The notes beneath the pieces were generated by a model. That model was given only the letters and a program-made list of their open reading frames with translations. It made no database searches and was not told the origin of the DNA. A stretch of DNA of 64,000 nt. Origin: Demetria terragena DSM 11295. Its GTDB lineage: Bacteria > Actinomycetota > Actinomycetes > Actinomycetales > Dermatophilaceae. Shown in pieces: positions 10,034 through 19,148 of the stretch. The stretch's first letter is position 1; each line of letters begins with the position of its first letter. The translations under genes were made by a program, and so were the position numbers. Where the stretch lies: contig NZ_AQXW01000004.1 in assembly GCF_000376825.1 (NCBI RefSeq), positions 124,001-188,000 of the forward strand, read 5' to 3'.

Positions 10034-10189
10034 ATGGCGCAAGAAGGCGCAAGCAAGGTCGCGTGGAACGCTGGCGGTGCGATCGTCGGTATCGTGTTGG
10101 CGGCTTTGGCGGTCTTCGGGCTGGTCCAGTCGCAGAGTTCGGTCCAGCAGAAGCAGACCTACAGCGAAACCATCAGTTACGACAACTGA
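10034..10189 (+). CDS. DUF2613-type small membrane protein
   Basis: A 51-aa protein: a short polar N-terminus, one hydrophobic helix (GAIVGIVLAALAVFGLVQ) and a polar tail ending SYDN. Start ATG 10034 has GAGG 8 nt upstream; in-frame ATG 10016 would give 57 aa but lacks a good ribosome site. Size, single anchor and position match DUF2613 proteins such as Rv0236A, which sits beside aftD (Rv0236c) in Mycobacterium tuberculosis. It has its own promoter at 9948-9976. Function is unknown; an accessory role to the AftD machinery is inferred from conserved neighbourhood. Confidence 0.7.
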   Translation: MAQEGASKVAWNAGGAIVGIVLAALAVFGLVQSQSSVQQKQTYSETISYDN

Positions 10190-10223
10190 TCCCCGGCCCG
10201 CAACGGCCGTTCATTTCGCCGCG

Positions 10224-11384
10224 TCACTCCATGTGACTGTCGCGGAGTTCGCTGTCGACGTGCGGTAGTTCTGGCCGAGGCGCCTGCCCAAGAACTGAGA
10301 GCAAGGACTGCTCCAGGTGCTGGGCGGTGTGGTCCCAATCAAACGTACGCGCGTGCCGTTCGGCAGCATGTCCAAGGCGCCCTCGCAGTTCGCCGTCGGC
10401 GAGCAACGACTCCACCCGTCGTGTCAGATCAGCACGATCAGTCGCCAGCAACCCCGTCCGCCCATGCCGAATGGACTCGCTCGGCCCACCGGCGGCCGCA
10501 TAGGCCACAGCGGGAGTGCCGTGGATGCCAGCCTCCACAATGTTGAGGCCCCACCCTTCCTTATGGGAAGGGACCACCAACACCCAAGAACGAGCCAAGA
10601 TTTCTTGCTTGCGCGAATCGTCGACAAACCCGTGGAAATGAACCTGCCCGAACACACCGCGCGCCCGGGCGTGCTCCTCGAGTTCGTCCTGCCAATAGCC
10701 CGCGCCCACAACAGCAAGTGACAGACCCGGGTGGGCTTCTTGGAGGTCGGCCACAAGGTCGATCGCCTGTTCCACATGCTTGTGCGGCACGAGCCGACCC
10801 AGGACACACAACAAAGGGTGTGTGCTGCGTGGAGTGACCCCGAGGCTCGCATCGTCTGAGCGATCGTTTCCGGAGTAGACCACGTCGATGTGGTCACCGG
10901 AGACCCCGAGCTCCACGAGGTCTGCTCTGGTCGCCATTGACACGGTGACGTACCGGCTGCGGCGGTACACGAGGGGCGCGACCTTGGACTCCAACACCCA
11001 ACCGACGGCCCCTACGACGCGTCCAAACACGATAGGCCACTGTTCGCGGTGGACATGGTGGGTCACGTTGACCACAGGGCAACGTGCCACCAGGGGTGAC
11101 CAGAAGGGCACGCCATTCTGGATATCGACGATCACGTCATAGTCGTGGCGATGCCGAGCCACGTGGGCCAGACCGCGTGCATAACACGTAAAGCGATTGC
11201 CGCGCCGCAGAATCCGCACGCTGCCGTGCCTGGTTTCGGCGGCTGATCCAGGGAACCGGGAGGTGACGAAGGTGACCGAGTGGCCGCGCTGAGTCAGACC
11301 TTCGGCGGTGCGTTCGGCAAAGGTTTCGGCGCCACCGGCCTCCGGGTTTTCCTGGTCGCGCCAGGAGAGATAGAGCACCCGCAT
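10224..11384 (-). CDS. Glycosyltransferase family 4
   Basis: A 386-aa GT-B enzyme. The N-terminus (MRVLYLSWRDQENPEAGGAE) has the glycine-rich acceptor-side loop of GT4 enzymes; the C-terminal half has VLGRLVPHKHVE and a GWGLNIVEAGIHGTPAVAY segment with the conserved E-x7-E-like region. GTG 11390 is an alternative start two codons upstream. Transcribed away from the methyltransferase at 11527 and convergent with the DUF2613 gene. Likely a cytosolic mannosyl- or glucosyl-type transferase of the same pathway. Confidence 0.82.
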   Translation of the reverse strand: MRVLYLSWRDQENPEAGGAETFAERTAEGLTQRGHSVTFVTSRFPGSAAETRHGSVRILRRGNRFTCYARGLAHVARHRHDYDVIVDIQNGVPFWSPLVARCPVVNVTHHVHREQWPIVFGRVVGAVGWVLESKVAPLVYRRSRYVTVSMATRADLVELGVSGDHIDVVYSGNDRSDDASLGVTPRSTHPLLCVLGRLVPHKHVEQAIDLVADLQEAHPGLSLAVVGAGYWQDELEEHARARGVFGQVHFHGFVDDSRKQEILARSWVLVVPSHKEGWGLNIVEAGIHGTPAVAYAAAGGPSESIRHGRTGLLATDRADLTRRVESLLADGELRGRLGHAAERHARTFDWDHTAQHLEQSLLSVLGQAPRPELPHVDSELRDSHME

Positions 11385-11483
11385 CGTCACGAACAGTCTT
11401 TCGAGATGTCGGTCACAACGGTCTACGCTCCTGCTCGGTGGATTCGGTCAAGCTCACCGTCGTCCCGGTGAGCCATAGATAGG

Positions 11484-11503
11484 GTAGCCGTCAGGCTACT
11501 CAC
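11484..11503 (+). promoter_or_regulatory. Dyad GTAGCC-N4-GGCTAC plus AGGCTACTCAC motif
   Basis: A perfect 6-bp inverted repeat (11484-11489 and 11494-11499, 4-nt loop) lies 28 nt before the methyltransferase start. It overlaps the AGGCTACTCAC element (11493-11503) shared with the promoter region of the AftD-like gene at 2108. It could be an operator or a promoter-proximal hairpin. Confidence 0.3.
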
Positions 11504-11526
11504 GCGTAGGAAGGTTCGAATCTCGC

Positions 11527-12384
11527 ATGTACACGCAGGTGATATGTGAGATCTGTGGGTCGACGACGCGCGCCGAATTCCTTCGTGGTGGCGGTGCACT
11601 CGACCGGTGCGTCGAGTGCGGGCACCTTCAGCGAGACCTCGAGCGCGCGCCAGCCTGGCACCGTGATGTGGCTTATGGCGGCGACCCCACGTTGGACCGG
11701 GCGCGATTGGCGCTGACCTACCGTGAGCTCGCCCGCCGCGCGCCCGGGCAACCGGGGCGAGTGTTCGAAGTGGGGTTCGGCACGGGCGCCCTGCTGCTGC
11801 GGTTCGCCCACCAGGGCTCGCAAGTGGCCGGGTGCGATTCCGAGCAACTCCAGGCGAGCACTGACCCACGGCTGGCCGAGCAGGCAACGCTGTGGCATGT
11901 CCCGATCGAGGCCATCGACACGTCGGAGACCTACGACTTGGTGTACGGCGTGCACGTTGTCGAGCACGTGACCGACCCCCTACGCACGGCCCAGGTGTGT
12001 CGCGAACTCCTGCGACCAGGCGGACAGGTGCAGTTCCTGACCCCGGCCGGTGACGGGACCGGGCCGACGGCCTACGGCGCCGCCTGGTGGATGTTGGAAG
12101 ACCCGACGCACGTCCGGTTCTTCTCGGCCGTGAGCCTGACTCGGATGCTGGAGCAGGCTGGCTTCATCGACGTCCAGGTCCGGCGCCTGGTCCTGGATTC
12201 GTTGGCCACTGACGGGGCGAGCCTGACGAGGATGGTGCGCAAACGCGCCGAGCCAGCGGGCGTGTTGTCGTCGGCGGCCGTACTGGGTGGCGCGGCGCTG
12301 AGCGCGCCGTTCGTGCTGGTGATGCGGGCCCTGGTGCCGCGAACACGTACGACCTTGCACGTCACGGCCAGGCGTCCGACGTGA
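11527..12384 (+). CDS. Class I SAM methyltransferase with N-terminal Cys4 motif
   Basis: A 285-aa protein. Residues 5-40 hold two CxxC pairs (CEIC and CVEC), typical of sugar-modifying methyltransferases with a small zinc-ribbon head. The Rossmann SAM site follows (VFEVGFGTGALLLRF) with a VYGVHVVEHV motif further on. The C-terminus has a hydrophobic stretch near 250-270. A GGAAGG ribosome site lies about 12 nt upstream of ATG. The next gene overlaps by 4 bp. Substrate unknown; a nucleotide or lipid-linked sugar is likely. Confidence 0.8.
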   Translation: MYTQVICEICGSTTRAEFLRGGGALDRCVECGHLQRDLERAPAWHRDVAYGGDPTLDRARLALTYRELARRAPGQPGRVFEVGFGTGALLLRFAHQGSQVAGCDSEQLQASTDPRLAEQATLWHVPIEAIDTSETYDLVYGVHVVEHVTDPLRTAQVCRELLRPGGQVQFLTPAGDGTGPTAYGAAWWMLEDPTHVRFFSAVSLTRMLEQAGFIDVQVRRLVLDSLATDGASLTRMVRKRAEPAGVLSSAAVLGGAALSAPFVLVMRALVPRTRTTLHVTARRPT

Positions 12385-13097
12385 CACGGCAACAGCGGAA
12401 CGTGGCCCGGTCAGTCTCGCTTTTTCGCGCCTTCTTGAAAGAGCAGACCGAGCCCGCGATTTTCTACGGCGCACTAGCCGAGGACTCGGTGGCGACCCTG
12501 CAGGACCACATCGATCTCCACGGGGCCACCGTGGTGGATGTCGGCGCGGGGCCTGCCGAGTTCGCTGACCGGTTCCGTGCGGCCGGCGCTCGCTATGTCG
12601 CCCTCGACCACGACAGGTCGGTCGCGTCGGTTGCGCGCGGGGGGCTGGTGGCCTCGGCCAGCCAACTGCCACTTGCGGATGCGTCGGTGGACGTCATCTT
12701 TTGCAGCAATCTGTGGGAGCACGTCGAACAACCTGAGGCGGTGGGAGATGAACTCCTGCGGGTGATCCGACCAGGCGGGTTGCTCTTTCTGAGCTATACG
12801 AACTGGCTATCCCCGTGGGGTGGGCACGAAACCTCACCCTGGCACTGGCTTGGGGGCGAGCGGGCCGTACGCCGCTACCGGCGGCGACATGGACATGAGC
12901 CCAAGAATCGCGTCGGCCAGACCCTTTTCCGGGTCACCGTGGCGCAGGGCCTGCGCTGGTCAGCCGCGTCTCCCCATGGTGAGGTCGTGGCCGCGCGCCC
13001 GAGGTATTACCCGGATTGGGCACGCACGCTGGTGTCTGTTCCGTGGGTGAGGGAGGTGCTGACCTGGAACCTCTTACTCATCGTGCGGCGCCACTGA
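12381..13097 (+). CDS. Class I SAM-dependent methyltransferase (Methyltransf_11 type)
   Basis: A 238-aa enzyme with SAM motif VVDVGAGPAEFADRF, acidic loop ALDHD and the post-I segment LPLADASVDVIFCSNLWEHV. The start GTG overlaps the preceding stop (GTGA), so it is probably translated coupled to the upstream methyltransferase. The pair may act on consecutive positions of one saccharide. The next coding frame begins within or at its 3' end. Confidence 0.82.
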   Translation: MTRQQRNVARSVSLFRAFLKEQTEPAIFYGALAEDSVATLQDHIDLHGATVVDVGAGPAEFADRFRAAGARYVALDHDRSVASVARGGLVASASQLPLADASVDVIFCSNLWEHVEQPEAVGDELLRVIRPGGLLFLSYTNWLSPWGGHETSPWHWLGGERAVRRYRRRHGHEPKNRVGQTLFRVTVAQGLRWSAASPHGEVVAARPRYYPDWARTLVSVPWVREVLTWNLLLIVRRH

Positions 13098-16000
13098 CGA
13101 GCGACCAGCTCTGGGCTCGACGGCGACTTGCCGTCGGCACGTTGGTGGCGGTGATCCCATGGTTGATTGCCCCCGGCCTGGTCCAGCCCGACACTAAGGC
13201 TGATCTCACGCTTGCCCCGTGGTCGTATCTGGCCCGCTCGCTGACTGCCTGGAACGACCATTCTGGGTTGGGCGAGTTGCAGAACCAGGCATATGGCTAC
13301 CTCTTCCCGATGGGACCCGTCATGGGCGTCGGCCAATGGCTGGGCCTGCCTGAGTGGGCTGCGCAACGCGCGTGGTGGTCGCTGTTGCTTGTCCTGGCGT
13401 GGTGGGGGACCGACCGGCTGATTCGACGATTGGGCGTGGCCGGCCCCGCGGCCGCGATGGTCGCAGCCACGAGTTATGCCTTGGCGCCCCGGGTGCTTAC
13501 CGTGCTCTCGCAGATCTCGGCGGAAGCCTGGCCGGCTGCCCTCGCGCCCTGGCTGATGTTGCTGGTCCTCCCGCTGACCCAACGTGACGCGACGACGGCT
13601 CAACGGTGGCGGGCTGTCGCGGGAACGGGACTCGTCGTCGCGGCACTCGGTGGCGTCAACGCGGTCGCGTCGGCTGTCGTACTCATGCTGCCTGCCCTCA
13701 TGCTCGTGGTCGCGCGAGCTCGGCCACAGGTGTGGCTGATGTGGGCCAGTGGGGTGGTCGTTGGCGCGCTGTGGTGGGTTGCACCGCTGCTGGTTCTGGG
13801 CAAGTACGCCTATCCGTTCCTGGACTACATCGAAACGTCGAACATCACGACGGCCACGACCAGTGCCACGAATTCCCTTCGGGGAGCGTCGCATTGGGTG
13901 GCATACATCCTGGATGGCGAAGACCATCCAGTGTGGCAGTCCGGGTGGGTTGAGGCTCAGCACCCGATCGCCATCGTGGCGACGGCAGCGCTGGCTGGCG
14001 TGGGACTTGCGGGGCTAATGCTGATGCAGCGAAGTGCGACGACAGCATGGGTGGGGCGGTGGGCGTCTGCTGCTGTGGTGGTCGGCGTCCTGCTCATGGC
14101 CGTGGGCCACGCCGGGCGCCTCGGCTCGCCCGTTGCTGAGATGGTTCAGGGCTTGCTGGATGGGCCCTTGGCGCCACTGCGCAACGTGCACAAGCTAGAC
14201 CCGGTCCTTCGGTTGCCGATCGCGCTCGGCCTCGCCCACGTGGTGACTCGACTTGCCGAGCAGCGCGTCCAGATGCGTACCCGGGTGATGGCCGCCGGGC
14301 TCGCCGCCGCCGTGGTGCTGTCCCCGCTTGCGTTGTGGACCGGTCGGGCCGCCGATGCCGCGGGATATCCATCAGTGCCGACGGACTGGACCCAGACAGC
14401 CACCACGGTCGATCAGGCGGCCGAACGCTCGGGAGGGGCAAGTCTGCTCCTGCCTGCCTCGCGAAATGCGCACTACGAGTGGGGCAACCTGACCGATGAA
14501 CCGCTCACTGCGCTCGCGGCTTCGCCGGTGGTGGTCCGAGCGTCGGCGCCTTTGGGTCACCCGGGAAGCACCCGAATCCTGGACTATGCGGACCAGTTGG
14601 CCGCCTCCGGAAAACCGCAGCCCTCCTTGGCCGCCGGGCTGGCTCGCATGGGATTGCGCCGAGTGGTCGTCCGCCACGACCTGACCTCCTCAACCGGCGC
14701 GCACTCGTCGCGGGCTGTGGAGAAGACCCTGACCCGTAGCCCCGGCTTCACGAGACTGGCCCAGCACGGCAAAGTCAGCGTCTGGTCGGTCACCGCCCCG
14801 GCGTCCGACACAGTGACCGGCTACCCCGCGAAACTGCTGACGGTGGCGGGCGGACCAGAAGCGACCTTTGATCTGCTTGCAGCGGGCCTGCTGAGTCGTG
14901 GGCAAGGCAGCCGCGTTGGACCGGGGCTGGAGCCAGCCGATGTGGTCACTGATTCCGCGCCGTGGCGGGTGTATCACAACGGACGACCTGCCCAGTTTGC
15001 GTATGGCCCAGCCCTCAGGCGGGAGGATTCGGCTCCTACCCAGCCTGGATCCCGAGACCTTCCGCCGGCTGGTGAAGCGTCGACTCAGCCCACGATGGTC
15101 GTGCCAGGAATGACATCGCTGCGCGCGAGCACTTCGGCCGCGGACCCGTTCGCCCGGGGCTATCGCAGTCCCCGTAATGGTCCTGCGAGTGCGCTCGATC
15201 AGGATCCCTCGACGGCGTGGATCTCCGATCACGCGGAGGAGGGTCCGGTAGAACTCATGGGCGAGACCGACTCGCCGGTCGCGGGTGGCATGTTTGAGAT
15301 CCAGTTCGCGCAGGGTCCCGGGGTGACTGTGCCAACGTCGGTCGAGGTGACCTTTGCCGGGCCTGATCGGCCCAAGCAACGGGAGACCTACCCGGTCAAC
15401 AACGGCAGCGTCGGTCTGGGGCACAAGGGAGGGTGGACGACCGTGCGAATACGCCTGCTGGGGTTAAGCGGCGACGAGCAGGGTGGTATCCGCGAGGTGA
15501 CCTGGCCGGGAAGCGGCCGCAGCTACCTTCAGCTCCCAGAGCCTGTTGACTTGAGCGAGCAGGCGCTCATGGTGCGTCGGGACCCGTACGGCGCCGACGG
15601 CCCGTCACTCGTGCGCGGCTTCACGAACCAGCAGTCCCTCAGACCTGACGCGGACATCACGGTCCGGCCCCGGCCCGGACGAGCGCTCAACCAGTTGCTG
15701 GATGGGGACTGGACCGTCTCTGGTCCCACCTCCAGTTCGGCGGCTGCCCAACGTCCGGGCGCGGCTGTCGACGGCAGAAGCGACACGACCTGGACGGTGC
15801 CTGCAGGCGAAGGCGCGCCCACGCTTCGCGTCAAATTCGCCACCCCACAGCGGATCCGCGGCATCGCCCTCGGTTCGAGTTCAACGGTCACTGGGGTCCG
15901 GGTCAGGACCTCCCCATCGACACCCGTCACCACGCTCGGACCGACGGGCGGACGAGTTGATCTGCGCACGCGCAACCTCGACATCCAACTCACCCGCGAT

Positions 16001-16939
16001 GATGCATCAGGAACGTGGGAGGTCCCAGAGATCACGCTCGATGGTGTCGACCGAGCGTCGCCCGACCCTGAAATACGTTGCGGCAATGCGGGATTCATCA
16101 CGGTTGGGCAGAATCGCGTATCGCTGCGCGCCACGCCGTCAATGCGAGAGTTGCTCGAGGGTGCACCGATTCCGGCGCAGTTATGTGTACCCCTCGTGGC
16201 GGCCGCCGGCGACGTCGTGCTCGAGGTGGGGGCAGGGGCCACTGCTCTTCCAGAACGGGTGGTCATGGGCAAGCGTCCGACTGCGGCCGTTGGCTCTCGC
16301 GATCTGCGGGTCATGCGTTCGGCCTCTGGCGAGCGGCAGGTACGCGTTGGCGCCGGTTCGCCCATGCTCCTCACCTTGCCCGAGGGTGAAAACGCCGGCT
16401 GGCAGGCGCGGACCAGTGACGGCTCGATGCTGCGACCGGTCACCGTCGACGGGTGGCGACAGGCGTTCATCCTGGAAACCCGGGATGCGACCACGGTCGA
16501 TATCACCTTCGCGCCCACAAGGCTCCATCGTGCCGGGCTGGCCGCGGGAGCGGTTGGGGTGCTGGTGCTTGCCCTGCTCTGGCTGAGTGTGGCCGGGCAC
16601 CGCCCTGCACCGTGGCGGCCGGGTGCGGTGCGTACCTGGCCCCGCAGGGCCGCCGTGGCTGCTGCCGCAGGCGCCGGAGCCGTGATTGCAGGCCCGGTGG
16701 GATTGCTGATCGGCCTGGCCGTCGCGATGGTGCCACGAGTGTTCTTGTCGCGGCTGGCCGTCGGGGGAGTCGCCACCGCGGGTGTGGTGCTTGCGGTTGC
16801 GGGCGCCGCGGATCAGCAGTCCGTCGGCGCGGTCCTAGCGCAGGGTCTCAGCGTGGTCAGCGTTGCTGCGCTGGTTGCCGGTTTCGACTCCGCGCCCACC
16901 GGATCGCAGGCGCCTCCACGAACCGAGCCGAGAGCGTAG
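13016..16939 (+). CDS. AftD-like arabinofuranosyltransferase (DUF3367), paralogue 2
   Basis: About 1280-1307 aa, GT-C type. The signature PDTKADLTLAPWSYL in the first extracytoplasmic loop matches AftD, and about 11 helices occupy the first 440 residues. Discoidin/CBM-like stretches (ALDQDPSTAW near 725; AVDGRSDTTW near 920) and C-terminal helices from about 1165 complete the architecture. The start is uncertain: ATG 13016 and GTG 13043 give 82- or 55-bp overlaps, whereas CTG 13094 would form a CTGA 4-bp overlap like others in the locus. The 3' end overlaps the convergent acyltransferase by 83 bp. Likely branches a different arabinan or glycan position than paralogue 1. Confidence 0.82.
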   Translation: MGTHAGVCSVGEGGADLEPLTHRAAPLTSDQLWARRRLAVGTLVAVIPWLIAPGLVQPDTKADLTLAPWSYLARSLTAWNDHSGLGELQNQAYGYLFPMGPVMGVGQWLGLPEWAAQRAWWSLLLVLAWWGTDRLIRRLGVAGPAAAMVAATSYALAPRVLTVLSQISAEAWPAALAPWLMLLVLPLTQRDATTAQRWRAVAGTGLVVAALGGVNAVASAVVLMLPALMLVVARARPQVWLMWASGVVVGALWWVAPLLVLGKYAYPFLDYIETSNITTATTSATNSLRGASHWVAYILDGEDHPVWQSGWVEAQHPIAIVATAALAGVGLAGLMLMQRSATTAWVGRWASAAVVVGVLLMAVGHAGRLGSPVAEMVQGLLDGPLAPLRNVHKLDPVLRLPIALGLAHVVTRLAEQRVQMRTRVMAAGLAAAVVLSPLALWTGRAADAAGYPSVPTDWTQTATTVDQAAERSGGASLLLPASRNAHYEWGNLTDEPLTALAASPVVVRASAPLGHPGSTRILDYADQLAASGKPQPSLAAGLARMGLRRVVVRHDLTSSTGAHSSRAVEKTLTRSPGFTRLAQHGKVSVWSVTAPASDTVTGYPAKLLTVAGGPEATFDLLAAGLLSRGQGSRVGPGLEPADVVTDSAPWRVYHNGRPAQFAYGPALRREDSAPTQPGSRDLPPAGEASTQPTMVVPGMTSLRASTSAADPFARGYRSPRNGPASALDQDPSTAWISDHAEEGPVELMGETDSPVAGGMFEIQFAQGPGVTVPTSVEVTFAGPDRPKQRETYPVNNGSVGLGHKGGWTTVRIRLLGLSGDEQGGIREVTWPGSGRSYLQLPEPVDLSEQALMVRRDPYGADGPSLVRGFTNQQSLRPDADITVRPRPGRALNQLLDGDWTVSGPTSSSAAAQRPGAAVDGRSDTTWTVPAGEGAPTLRVKFATPQRIRGIALGSSSTVTGVRVRTSPSTPVTTLGPTGGRVDLRTRNLDIQLTRDDASGTWEVPEITLDGVDRASPDPEIRCGNAGFITVGQNRVSLRATPSMRELLEGAPIPAQLCVPLVAAAGDVVLEVGAGATALPERVVMGKRPTAAVGSRDLRVMRSASGERQVRVGAGSPMLLTLPEGENAGWQARTSDGSMLRPVTVDGWRQAFILETRDATTVDITFAPTRLHRAGLAAGAVGVLVLALLWLSVAGHRPAPWRPGAVRTWPRRAAVAAAAGAGAVIAGPVGLLIGLAVAMVPRVFLSRLAVGGVATAGVVLAVAGAADQQSVGAVLAQGLSVVSVAALVAGFDSAPTGSQAPPRTEPRA

Positions 16940-17990
16940 CGATCGCCACGCTCAGGCCAACGGTCGCGATGAGGACCCACCAGAATCCGCCGGAGAACAG
17001 CGGGCGGCCTGTGACGGAGTAGAGCACTTGCAGGACCAGCACGTGCCACAAGAACACCGCGTACGAAAGCTCGCCCGCCCAGGCGCACCCTGCCTTCAGG
17101 CGTGGGGACGGCGTGCGCCGGTGCTCAAACTCGAGCGCAGCCAGGAGCACCATTGCGGCGAGCGCGGCATACGCCACTTCTTTGAACATCAGGCTCGCTG
17201 GCGTCGCCTCGGACAAACCGACGGGCCCGCCCCACGGCGTAGCGACCGCGAGATAGATCAGGCCGGCGGCCAGGAGCGCCAGCATCGGATCATGACGAAA
17301 AGGCGCCACAGCGGCAGTGGCGCGGGGGGCGGCGAGGCCGGCCGACCACGTCTCTACTCCGAGCGCCGCGGCTGCTCCGACGGCGAACCACGCTGCATGC
17401 GCTGGCGCTGAGGTGGCGAGCACCGGCCATTCAACGGCTGCGGCGAGACCTTGAAGCGCAACACCCACTCCGCCGATGGCCGCGAGAATGACGAAATGTC
17501 GGTCGACCCGCGGGTGCGCGTGGCGGCGGATCAGCCGACCGATGAGCGGGACACCCAGATAGAAGGTGATCTCGGTGGTCAAGCTCCAGGTCTGGGTCAT
17601 CGCCTGGTAGGTCTCCCCGGTCCATCCCTGAAGGACAAAAACATGGGCAAAGACCTTCCACGGGTCCCCGACACCGGCAACTCCGGGAAGCGCGACGGCG
17701 GCTAACAGGACGGCGATCAGAGCGACCCAATAGGCGGGCAATACCCGAGCCGCGCGTCGACGCGCATAGCCCTCGGCGTTGACCTGCGAGCCGGACAACG
17801 CCGCCCGATAGTGCGGCCGTAGGAGCAGAAACGCTGACAGGGCGAAGAAAATGGCGACCCCGCTGTCCCCGCGTGCGAGCAGCCGGCCGACGGTGTCGAT
17901 CTGTGCCGCACCGGTCCAGAACGCGACATGCGACAGGAGGACGAGCATGGCGGCCATGCCGCGTACGCCGTCCAACAGATTCCACCGCAT
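16857..17990 (-). CDS. Acyltransferase 3 family membrane protein (OafA-like)
   Basis: A 377-aa multi-pass membrane O-acyltransferase. The family-typical N-terminus is present (RWNLLDGVRGMAAMLVLLSH, with the catalytic-type histidine), then about 10 helices and GDSGVAIFFALSAFLL. ATG 17990 is preceded by GGAGG at 5 nt and is preferred over TTG 18002. It probably acetylates or succinylates the surface glycan; mycobacterial arabinan carries succinyl groups, but the substrate here is inferred from neighbours only. Confidence 0.85.
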   Translation of the reverse strand: MRWNLLDGVRGMAAMLVLLSHVAFWTGAAQIDTVGRLLARGDSGVAIFFALSAFLLLRPHYRAALSGSQVNAEGYARRRAARVLPAYWVALIAVLLAAVALPGVAGVGDPWKVFAHVFVLQGWTGETYQAMTQTWSLTTEITFYLGVPLIGRLIRRHAHPRVDRHFVILAAIGGVGVALQGLAAAVEWPVLATSAPAHAAWFAVGAAAALGVETWSAGLAAPRATAAVAPFRHDPMLALLAAGLIYLAVATPWGGPVGLSEATPASLMFKEVAYAALAAMVLLAALEFEHRRTPSPRLKAGCAWAGELSYAVFLWHVLVLQVLYSVTGRPLFSGGFWWVLIATVGLSVAIATLSARFVEAPAIRWARSRNRQPAQQR

Positions 17991-18041
17991 CGCCACCTCC
18001 AAGTTAACGGTCGGGTAGGTTTCGCATGGCCTTGCTAGCGC

Positions 18042-18049
18042 AGGCTACT
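18042..18049 (+). promoter_or_regulatory. AGGCTACT element upstream of the heptose operon
   Basis: AGGCTACT lies 31 nt before the GTG start of the GHMP kinase and matches the core of the element at 2066 and 11493. It may include the -10 hexamer (CAGGCT) of the heptose operon. Confidence 0.25.
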
Positions 18050-18080
18050 GGCGCAAACCACGAAGGCAGGAGCGACAGCC

Positions 18081-19148
18081 GTGGGCACGAGTGAATTCAC
18101 CGGGTCGAGCATCTCGCGCCCCGTGCTGCGGGCGCGCGCGCCCTTGCGTCTCAGTTTTGCCGGTGGCGGCACCGACGTGGCTCCCTTTCCGCAGCGGGAG
18201 GGCGGTGCCGTGTTGTCCGCCACGATCGCGGCGTACTGCTTTTCGACCCTTCGTCCACGGTCCGATGGCCAGATCACCGTGCAGTCCCTGGACTATGGGA
18301 CTTCGGTCGGTTTCCGGGTCGATGAGGATGTCGAACTCGACGGCCAACTCGACCTTCCCAAGGCGGCGATCGCTCGGATTCGTGAGGTAGACGGCGCGCT
18401 GCCGACCGAGGGCTTCGATCTGTTTCTTCACACCAATGCGCCGCCCGGTTCTGGTCTTGGCTCATCGAGCGCCGTCATGGTGTCAGTGATCGGCCTGCTG
18501 GCCCAGCACAGCGGATTGGACCTCGGGCCGTACGAGATTGCCAACCTGGCCTACCGCCTCGAGCGCGAAGACCTCGGCATTCCAGGGGGCTCACAAGACC
18601 AGTACGCCGCCGCCTTCGGAGGCTTCAACTACATCGAGTTCGTCGGCGATTCGGTGCTGGTCAACCCCCTGCGCGTACGCGACGCCACCGTGCACGAACT
18701 CGAGCACAACATGCTCCTTGCCTATACCGGTCAAACCAGGATTAGCGACCACATCATCGAAGACCAGGTGAGCCGATATGAGACGGGCAATGCCGATGCC
18801 CTTGCCGGTCTGCGCTCCCAGAAGCGCCTCGCCCAAGACATGAAGCAGGCACTGATCCTGGGTGACGTCGATGCGCTCGGTCACATGCTGGGGGAGGCGT
18901 GGCAAGAAAAGCGCAAGATGTCTCAGCGCATCACCACCCCACTCATTGATGACGCGATCGACGCGGCACTGCAGCGAGGTGCCCTGGGCGGCAAGGTGAC
19001 CGGCGCGGGTGGCGGTGGGCACTTGATCTTTATCTGCGAGTTCGAGCGCCGTCACTTGGTGGCTGAACAACTGATCAGCATGGGTTTGGAAGTTTCGGAG
19101 TTCACCTTCAGCAAAGAAGGGGTCGTGACATGGCGGACCAAGGGATAA
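18081..19148 (+). CDS. hddA: GHMP kinase, D-glycero-D-manno-heptose 7-phosphate kinase-like (HddA)
   Basis: A 355-aa kinase predicted to phosphorylate C1 of heptose 7-phosphate. The N-terminal RAPLRLSFAGGGTDVAPF and the GHMP P-loop PPGSGLGSSSAVMVS are diagnostic of HddA-type kinases; a C-terminal glycine-rich loop KVTGAGGGGHLIF follows. Start GTG has AGGAG upstream. It overlaps the isomerase gene by 19 bp, and phosphatase follows, recreating the hddA-gmhA-gmhB set found in Mycobacterium tuberculosis (Rv0113-Rv0115). Fucokinase-like activity is a less likely alternative. Confidence 0.8.
   Translation: MGTSEFTGSSISRPVLRARAPLRLSFAGGGTDVAPFPQREGGAVLSATIAAYCFSTLRPRSDGQITVQSLDYGTSVGFRVDEDVELDGQLDLPKAAIARIREVDGALPTEGFDLFLHTNAPPGSGLGSSSAVMVSVIGLLAQHSGLDLGPYEIANLAYRLEREDLGIPGGSQDQYAAAFGGFNYIEFVGDSVLVNPLRVRDATVHELEHNMLLAYTGQTRISDHIIEDQVSRYETGNADALAGLRSQKRLAQDMKQALILGDVDALGHMLGEAWQEKRKMSQRITTPLIDDAIDAALQRGALGGKVTGAGGGGHLIFICEFERRHLVAEQLISMGLEVSEFTFSKEGVVTWRTKG

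Noticed and set aside
15529-16776. 415-aa minus-strand open frame
   Set aside because: It is antisense to the second AftD-like gene, rich in Arg/Pro/Ser with no domain; long antisense frames are expected in high-GC DNA.
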